This document shows positions 7,515 to 10,651 of a stretch of DNA of 10,651 nucleotides, piece after piece (within the stretch, counting starts at the first letter, position 1; each line of letters opens with the position of its first letter). The notes beneath the pieces are model-generated. The model worked only from the letters and a program-made list of their open reading frames with translations, had not been told where the DNA came from and did no database searches. This DNA comes from Deltaproteobacteria bacterium (GTDB taxonomy: Bacteria; Desulfobacterota; Desulfobacteria; Desulfobacterales; JAFDFH01), in contig JAFDFH010000140.1 in NCBI GenBank assembly GCA_019309945.1, positions 1 to 10,651 on the forward strand, written 5' to 3'. The translations under genes and the position numbers were made by a program.

Positions 7515-8441
7515 CTAAGAAAATTCAGGACGTGGTGTCAGACCGGCGGCTTCGACGATCGGACCCACTTTTTCTTCCCATTCGATGGCCATAATATGAA
7601 TACCGTGGATACCTTCAATTTCACGCAGCGCAGCAATTGTCTCCAGGCTGATTCGAATACCTTCTTCAGGGGCCTTGGCCTTGGAAACGCCGCCCATCCT
7701 TTTAATCAATGCTTCCGGCACATCCATACCTGCCACTTTTGTATCCATATATCTGGCCATTCCCTCAGATTTCATTGGCGTAATTCCCGCAAGGATGTGA
7801 ACCTGCTCCGTTAACCCCTCTTCCCTGGCCAGCCTCATCCATTCCTTGAATCGATCCATATTATACACGCACTGGGTCTGGATGAAGTCCACACCGGCAT
7901 CAATTTTTTTGGCCAACCGAATGACACGGTATTCGAAGGGATCAGCAAAGGGATTGGCCGCCGCGCCGATAAACATGCGGGGCGGATCTTTCAATTCAAA
8001 ACCACTCATATCCAGGCCTTCTTCTCTCATGGTCAGCACTGATCGGACCAGATTTATCGAATCTATATCGAAAACATTCATGGCGTCCGGTTGGCTCCCG
8101 AACGTCTGATGATCTCCCGAAAGACAGAGAATATTTTTTATTCCTAACGAATAAGCCCCTAAAATATCGGACTGCAGGGCAATCCGGTTCCGGTCACGCG
8201 TCACCATTTGCACAACAGGCTCCAAGCCCATATGTAAAAGGTGCACGCATGCCGCGATACTCGACATTCGCACGATTGCCGTCTGATTGTCGGTTACGTT
8301 CACCGCGTCGACATAACCCTTTAATAACTCGCCCTTTTTGCGGATGATCTCGGGATCCGCCCCACGGGGAGGGCCACACTCCGCGGTCACTGCAAACACT
8401 CCATCGGATAAAATTTTTTGCAACCTGCCGGGTGAATCCAT
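7515..8441 (-). CDS. metF: Methylenetetrahydrofolate reductase, catalytic subunit
   Basis: Reduces 5,10-methylene-THF to 5-methyl-THF with FAD, in the methyl branch of the Wood-Ljungdahl pathway and for methionine synthesis. At 308 residues it is close to the E. coli length of 296. Visible landmarks are VTAECGPPRG with Glu21 at the position of the catalytic Glu28 of E. coli, VNVTDNQTA (48-56), LCLSGDH with Asp110 matching the flavin-contacting Asp120, DFIQTQCVYN (185-194) and the C-terminal IHIMAIEWE (281-289). The ATG at 8439-8441 has GAGG eight bases upstream. The presence of a separate metV upstream places it in the MetFV class of acetogens and sulfate reducers rather than the stand-alone NADH-dependent class. 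The electron donor is probably not NADH alone but is not resolved here. The downstream gene starts 13 bp after the stop. Confidence 0.93.
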   Translation of the reverse strand: MDSPGRLQKILSDGVFAVTAECGPPRGADPEIIRKKGELLKGYVDAVNVTDNQTAIVRMSSIAACVHLLHMGLEPVVQMVTRDRNRIALQSDILGAYSLGIKNILCLSGDHQTFGSQPDAMNVFDIDSINLVRSVLTMREEGLDMSGFELKDPPRMFIGAAANPFADPFEYRVIRLAKKIDAGVDFIQTQCVYNMDRFKEWMRLAREEGLTEQVHILAGITPMKSEGMARYMDTKVAGMDVPEALIKRMGGVSKAKAPEEGIRISLETIAALREIEGIHGIHIMAIEWEEKVGPIVEAAGLTPRPEFS

Positions 8442-8453
8442 ATTCCAAACCTC

Positions 8454-8482
8454 GTTATGTGGTCGAGTAGTTGAATTGTCAA
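8454..8482 (-). promoter_or_regulatory. Possible sigma-70-like promoter before metF
   Basis: On the minus strand a perfect TTGACA (8477-8482) is followed after exactly 17 bp by CATAAC (8454-8459, 4 of 6 against TATAAT). The start site would fall about six bases before the metF ATG, overlapping the Shine-Dalgarno GAGG and giving an almost leaderless transcript. This makes the call uncertain; it may instead be a chance match in AT-rich DNA. Confidence 0.25.
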
Positions 8483-8533
8483 GTGGTTGTGATTACTTGT
8501 TTATGTGTTGTTTACCTGAAAATTGGACACTCG

Positions 8534-8565
8534 TGGAATTTAGGAATTCAGGAACTTTGGAATTG
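8534..8565. repeat. Four-unit octamer array (NGGAAYTN)
   Basis: Consecutive units TGGAATTT, AGGAATTC, AGGAACTT, TGGAATTG. This matches the GGRRTTNA theme of the other arrays in the window but on the opposite strand to the neighbouring 8581-8690 array. The two could pair partly as an inverted repeat. Confidence 0.65.
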
Positions 8566-8580
8566 AAAACTGAATCTTTT

Positions 8581-8690
8581 CCATCCCTCAATCCCTTAAT
8601 CCCTTAATCCCTTAATCCCTCAATCCCTTAATCCCTCAATCCCTTAATCCCTCAATCCCTCAATCCCTCAATTCGCAATTCCTCAATTTG
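8581..8690. repeat. Octamer tandem array, AATCCCTY units
   Basis: Ten uninterrupted 8-bp units at 8590-8669 alternate between AATCCCTT and AATCCCTC, preceded by one degenerate unit and followed by decayed ones (AATTCG, AATTCCTC, AATTTG) to about 8690. On the minus strand the theme is GGGATTRA. It is a non-coding microsatellite-like array, a likely site of copy-number variation by slippage, between metV and metF. Confidence 0.9.
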
Positions 8691-8766
8691 TTCCATACAG
8701 CTAATATGATAAGAATAGTGTCCAAAAAACGGAGCCATTTTTTATGTCAAATAACGAACTCTGTAT

Positions 8767-9435
8767 TCATATCATATGATCCTCTCTGATTAATTTTCTG
8801 GGTCCGCCTGCATTGCTGGCCTGCCAGTTTTTAGGAGGAATATAAGTTCTTAAATTGTCGAGTTGTCCCAATGCCTTAAGCCGGTCAATAATATGCTGCC
8901 AGGCACAGTCGATATCGGGATTGATCTCACATTTGCCATCCTGTGATCCCCCGCAGGGACCGTTTAACAGTTTCTTGGAACATCGGGCAATCGGGCAAAC
9001 ACCACCGAATATTGCCAGTTTGCAATCACCGCAGCCCAAACACTCTTCCGTAAAGAGGCCCGGCTTTTCGAGAACACCGATAAACGTTGTATTTACACCC
9101 GGTAAAACCGGCGTTTTAATGAAGCGTCTGGCAATCGCCTGGACACCGGCACCACAGGCCAGGGACAACACGGCCGTGTTTTGCGCAATGGCTGCGGCCG
9201 CCTCCTGGATAAACTCATCTTCGCACTGACGCTCGATGGTAAACTCCTCGATTGCAATCGCTTGGCCCTCTTTCTTTAGGGCCAGACGCAGTGCGGATGC
9301 AAGCGTGGCCACTTCATCTTCGCCCCCGGCAAAACAGGTTTTGACGCATGTACCGCAACCCAGGATCAGGATCTTTTGATAGGGCGCGATGATTTCAATG
9401 ATTTCCGCGATGGGTTTTTGTTCTCCGACAATCAT
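8767..9435 (-). CDS. metV: Methylenetetrahydrofolate reductase zinc/iron-sulfur subunit MetV
   Basis: Partner of MetF in the MetFV complex of acetogens and sulfate reducers, thought to carry electrons to the flavin of MetF. The 222 residues begin with the family segment ILILGCGTCVKTCFAGG (Cys27, 30, 34). A cysteine-rich C-terminal half follows: ECLGCGDCKLAIFGGVCP (Cys132, 135, 138, 147), ARCSKKLLNGPCGG (Cys152, 161), then Cys169 and Cys177. LNGPCGG and the G-x-CEI context are hallmarks of the MTHFR C-terminal/MetV family. ATG at 9433-9435 with GGAG eight bases upstream. It lies 46 bp after the MvhD-like gene, typical of the MetF-MetV-MvhD association described in Moorella-type clusters. Here, however, a repeat-filled gap separates it from metF. 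Confidence 0.92.
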   Translation of the reverse strand: MIVGEQKPIAEIIEIIAPYQKILILGCGTCVKTCFAGGEDEVATLASALRLALKKEGQAIAIEEFTIERQCEDEFIQEAAAAIAQNTAVLSLACGAGVQAIARRFIKTPVLPGVNTTFIGVLEKPGLFTEECLGCGDCKLAIFGGVCPIARCSKKLLNGPCGGSQDGKCEINPDIDCAWQHIIDRLKALGQLDNLRTYIPPKNWQASNAGGPRKLIREDHMI

Positions 9436-9481
9436 AAGATGAACTCCAATTTTTCATAAAATCTGGTTAGTGTCCAACCAT

Positions 9482-9886
9482 TTATACAGCCGGGTTCGGG
9501 CCTAAATCAGCCAGATCTGATACGGTCTTTTGGATGATTTGGGCTGCCCCGGCTTCATTTTCGGGAGAGACATTGTACATTGTCAGACGCTTGCCGTCGA
9601 GTCCGATTTCATCCAGCAACTTTTGCACCCATTCAATTCGCTTTTTGGCCCTGAAATTACCTTCGATATAACGGCATGCACCTTCCGGACACACCATCAC
9701 CACCACCCCATCGGCACCGGATTCAAATGCACGAAGCAAAAAAACGTCCTTTACCATGCTGGAACAAGCCATTTCGACGATTTTCACCTCAAATTTGTCC
9801 TCCGTATTTGAAGATAAAAATGAACCGTCCCTAAAGGTATTGATACAATGAAATAATGTTATCTTGGGTTTAAATTTATTTTCCAT
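9482..9886 (-). CDS. mvhD: MvhD/FlpD-family hydrogenase iron-sulfur (delta) subunit, degenerate
   Basis: Small [2Fe-2S]-type electron carrier family that links heterodisulfide reductase-like HdrA to partner oxidoreductases; here presumably to MetFV. At 134 residues it is normal in length. ESGADGVVVMVCPEGACRYIEGN (55-77) matches the family GADGVLVxGCHPGDCHYxxGN core, retaining Cys66 and Cys71, and VEMACSS supplies Cys41. The N-terminal CxxC of the family is reduced to Cys14 (HCINT), the second cysteine being Thr17, and the usual histidine after Cys66 is proline. ATG at 9884-9886 directly follows an in-frame TAA, fixing the start; the Shine-Dalgarno is weak. It is the first gene of the operon, and no hdrA lies upstream, since the 760 bp to the window edge are non-coding. 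Confidence 0.8.
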   Translation of the reverse strand: MENKFKPKITLFHCINTFRDGSFLSSNTEDKFEVKIVEMACSSMVKDVFLLRAFESGADGVVVMVCPEGACRYIEGNFRAKKRIEWVQKLLDEIGLDGKRLTMYNVSPENEAGAAQIIQKTVSDLADLGPNPAV

Positions 9887-10122
9887 TTACTCAGGGCCTA
9901 AAAAAAGACGTCTTTGTCTCTTATACTTATACAGTCGATAAAAACTTTCCACACCGTTTTGCAAAGGTCTAGCAAAGTTTACCCTATCCATCAAAACCTC
10001 TTTTTATCTAAACACTCATTTCATTTGTCAAGTCATAATTTAATGGTCGCGTAAAAAGTCTGAGAATAGGCCTTTTTACAAAAGGGGGGTTATTTTTTCG
10101 AAAATTTTAATGAACGACCCCG
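9887..10122. other. Upstream leader and promoter region of the seven-gene cluster
   Basis: AT-rich non-coding DNA. It holds the predicted promoter (10003-10031), a leader of about 110 nt and, 18-29 nt before the mvhD ATG, the perfect palindrome AAAGACGTCTTT (9904-9915). On the minus strand AAGAGAC can pair with GTCTTTT around a 6-nt loop followed by T residues: a weak attenuator-like fold or an operator, neither proven. No gene was seen. Confidence 0.5.
10003..10031 (-). promoter_or_regulatory. Sigma-70-like promoter for the mvhD-metV cluster
   Basis: On the minus strand a perfect TTGACA (10026-10031) is followed by a 17-bp spacer and GATAAA (10003-10008, 4 of 6 against TATAAT). Transcription would begin near 9996, giving a leader of roughly 110 nt before the mvhD ATG. 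Position at the head of the gene cluster and exact consensus spacing support it. Confidence 0.5.
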
Positions 10123-10196
10123 CGGCAAGTTTTGGCCGTATTGAAAAAAATTAACGGATGGCGCAGCGGGTCTACCGGAACATATTGAGAAATTAC
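10123..10196. mobile_element. Truncated MITE copy D (right arm only)
   Basis: About 74 bp matching the right arm of the element at 4170-4440, from CGGCAAGTTTTGGCCGTA to GAGAAATTAC, with several substitutions including one in the tip (AAATTAC for AAGTTAC). The left arm and centre are missing, so this is an old, decayed copy in the same orientation as the others. Confidence 0.8.
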
Positions 10197-10397
10197 AAAT
10201 CTGTGCAATCTGCGAAATCTGTGGATTAAAAGCCGTAAGGGAGGAATAAATGCAATAGATATGCCATTGCGCTATAATTCACCATAACAGAACAAAATCA
10301 GTGTAATATGTTCTTTTTGAATTAAAACGCAAAACCATTAAATTACATTTTTGTTAAAAAATGAGGCCAATAAGTTACAAAAATGTTAAAATCTGCG
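10197..10397. other. AT-rich spacer with AATCTGYG repeats and a stem-loop
   Basis: Directly after the truncated MITE come three related words: AAATCTGTGC, AATCTGCG and AAATCTGTGG (10197-10224). AATCTGCG recurs at 10390-10397, abutting the next MITE. ACATTTTTGT (10345-10354) and ACAAAAATGT (10377-10386) form a 10-bp inverted repeat with a 22-nt loop. A plus-strand GGGAGGAATAA precedes ATG CAA TAG near 10241-10258, an orphan ribosome binding site without a gene. No coding region is supported. Confidence 0.5.
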
Positions 10398-10651
10398 GTA
10401 ACTTCTCAAAAACTTAGGGTTAAACCTACCAGCGGAGTCATCCGGTAATTTTTTTCAAAGCGGGCAACTGTTTGAAGCCGTTTAGGGCGGCTTACATAGA
10501 CCCGAACAGCATAAATTGTTGATTGTAGCCTGTTTGGGCTAAGCGACACACTCATTTTAGATCCCGTGCGCGGGTCTATGTTAGGCGCCCTTAACGGCAA
10601 GTTTTGGCCGTATTGAAAAAAATTAGCGGATGGCGTAGCGGGCCTACCTAG
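10398..10651. mobile_element. MITE-like element copy C, cut by the window end inside a nested insertion
   Basis: Left tip GTAACTTCTCAA at 10398, then 251 bp of host element to 10648, about 95% identical to the copy at 4170-4440. The last three bases, TAG (10649-10651), are not host sequence (the intact copy reads GAA) but equal the first three bases of the nested MITE at 112. Bases 10538-10651 are identical to 1-114. Copy C and copy A may therefore be one and the same physical copy. Confidence 0.85.

Larger units (their letters stand above)
8442..8766. other. 325-bp metV-metF intergenic region with octamer arrays
   Basis: Unusually long for two genes whose products form one enzyme. It carries two octamer arrays of opposite polarity (8534-8565 and 8581-8690), a possible metF promoter (8454-8482) and TAGTGTCC motifs resembling the tip of the nested MITE at 112-256 (8716-8723, and inverted near 8525-8531). 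No small gene could be supported on either strand. Confidence 0.6.

Noticed and set aside
8338..8607. 89-codon plus-strand open frame running from metF antisense into the octamer array
   Set aside because: Mostly antisense to metF and then repeat sequence; no recognisable protein.
8581..8690. CRISPR-like array
   Set aside because: Units are contiguous 8-bp words without spacers, so it is a tandem microsatellite, not repeat-spacer architecture.
9468..9475. TAGTGTCC motif, as at 8716-8723, resembling the nested MITE tip
   Set aside because: Only 8-9 bases match and no inverted partner at a sensible distance was found; it may be a chance match or a decayed end, but a full element cannot be supported.
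10498..10537. tRNA or small RNA within the MITE-rich end
   Set aside because: No cloverleaf or T-loop consensus; the folding potential is explained by the inverted arms of the element.

Overview
The window is a stretch of bacterial DNA with seven genes, all on the minus strand, so transcription runs from high to low coordinates. The gene content points to an anaerobe using the Wood-Ljungdahl (reductive acetyl-CoA) type of C1 metabolism: MetF with a separate MetV, an MvhD-type hydrogenase iron-sulfur subunit, and an iron-sulfur glutamate synthase encoded as separate polypeptides. Together with MITE-rich, octamer-repeat-rich intergenic DNA this suggests a sulfate-reducing or syntrophic member of the Desulfobacterota (Desulfobacterales-like). 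The taxonomic assignment is inference; no marker gene is present.

Layout in the direction of transcription: a sigma-70-like promoter near 10003-10031; an MvhD/FlpD-family iron-sulfur subunit (9482-9886); metV (8767-9435); a 325-bp gap with octamer tandem arrays; metF (7515-8441); a divergent FMN/Fe-S glutamate-synthase-like protein (6092-7501); a canonical ferredoxin-FMN glutamate synthase subunit (4538-6088); a 441-bp gap carrying a 271-bp MITE-like element and another octamer array; a fused class II glutamine amidotransferase plus GXGXG-domain glutamate synthase subunit (1439-4096); and carA (300-1442), whose GTG start overlaps the stop of the preceding gene. No real gene is seen on the plus strand.

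Functionally there are two connected modules. MvhD, MetV and MetF form the methylene-tetrahydrofolate reductase module (methylene-THF to methyl-THF). The two amidotransferases and the FMN/Fe-S protein form the nitrogen module: glutamine-derived ammonia goes to 2-oxoglutarate (glutamate synthase), and glutamine is the nitrogen donor for carbamoyl phosphate (CarA). The gene joining them is the divergent glutamate-synthase paralogue, 13 bp downstream of metF and 3 bp upstream of the canonical paralogue. It keeps 12 iron-sulfur-type cysteines but lacks the glutamate synthase active-site signatures. No GltD-type NAD(P)H subunit, no carB and no hdrA are in the window.

Repeats: a MITE-like family with long imperfect inverted arms tipped GTAACTTCTCAA occurs as an intact copy (4170-4440), a truncated copy (10123-10196), and two copies cut by the window edges (1-277 and 10398-10651), all in the same orientation. 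The edge copy at 1-277 is split by a second, unrelated 145-bp MITE (112-256). The first 114 bases and the last 114 bases of the window are identical, including three bases of that nested insertion. The window therefore behaves as a closed loop or as a contig with a terminal overlap: joined end to start, it reconstitutes one 270-bp element plus its nested insert.
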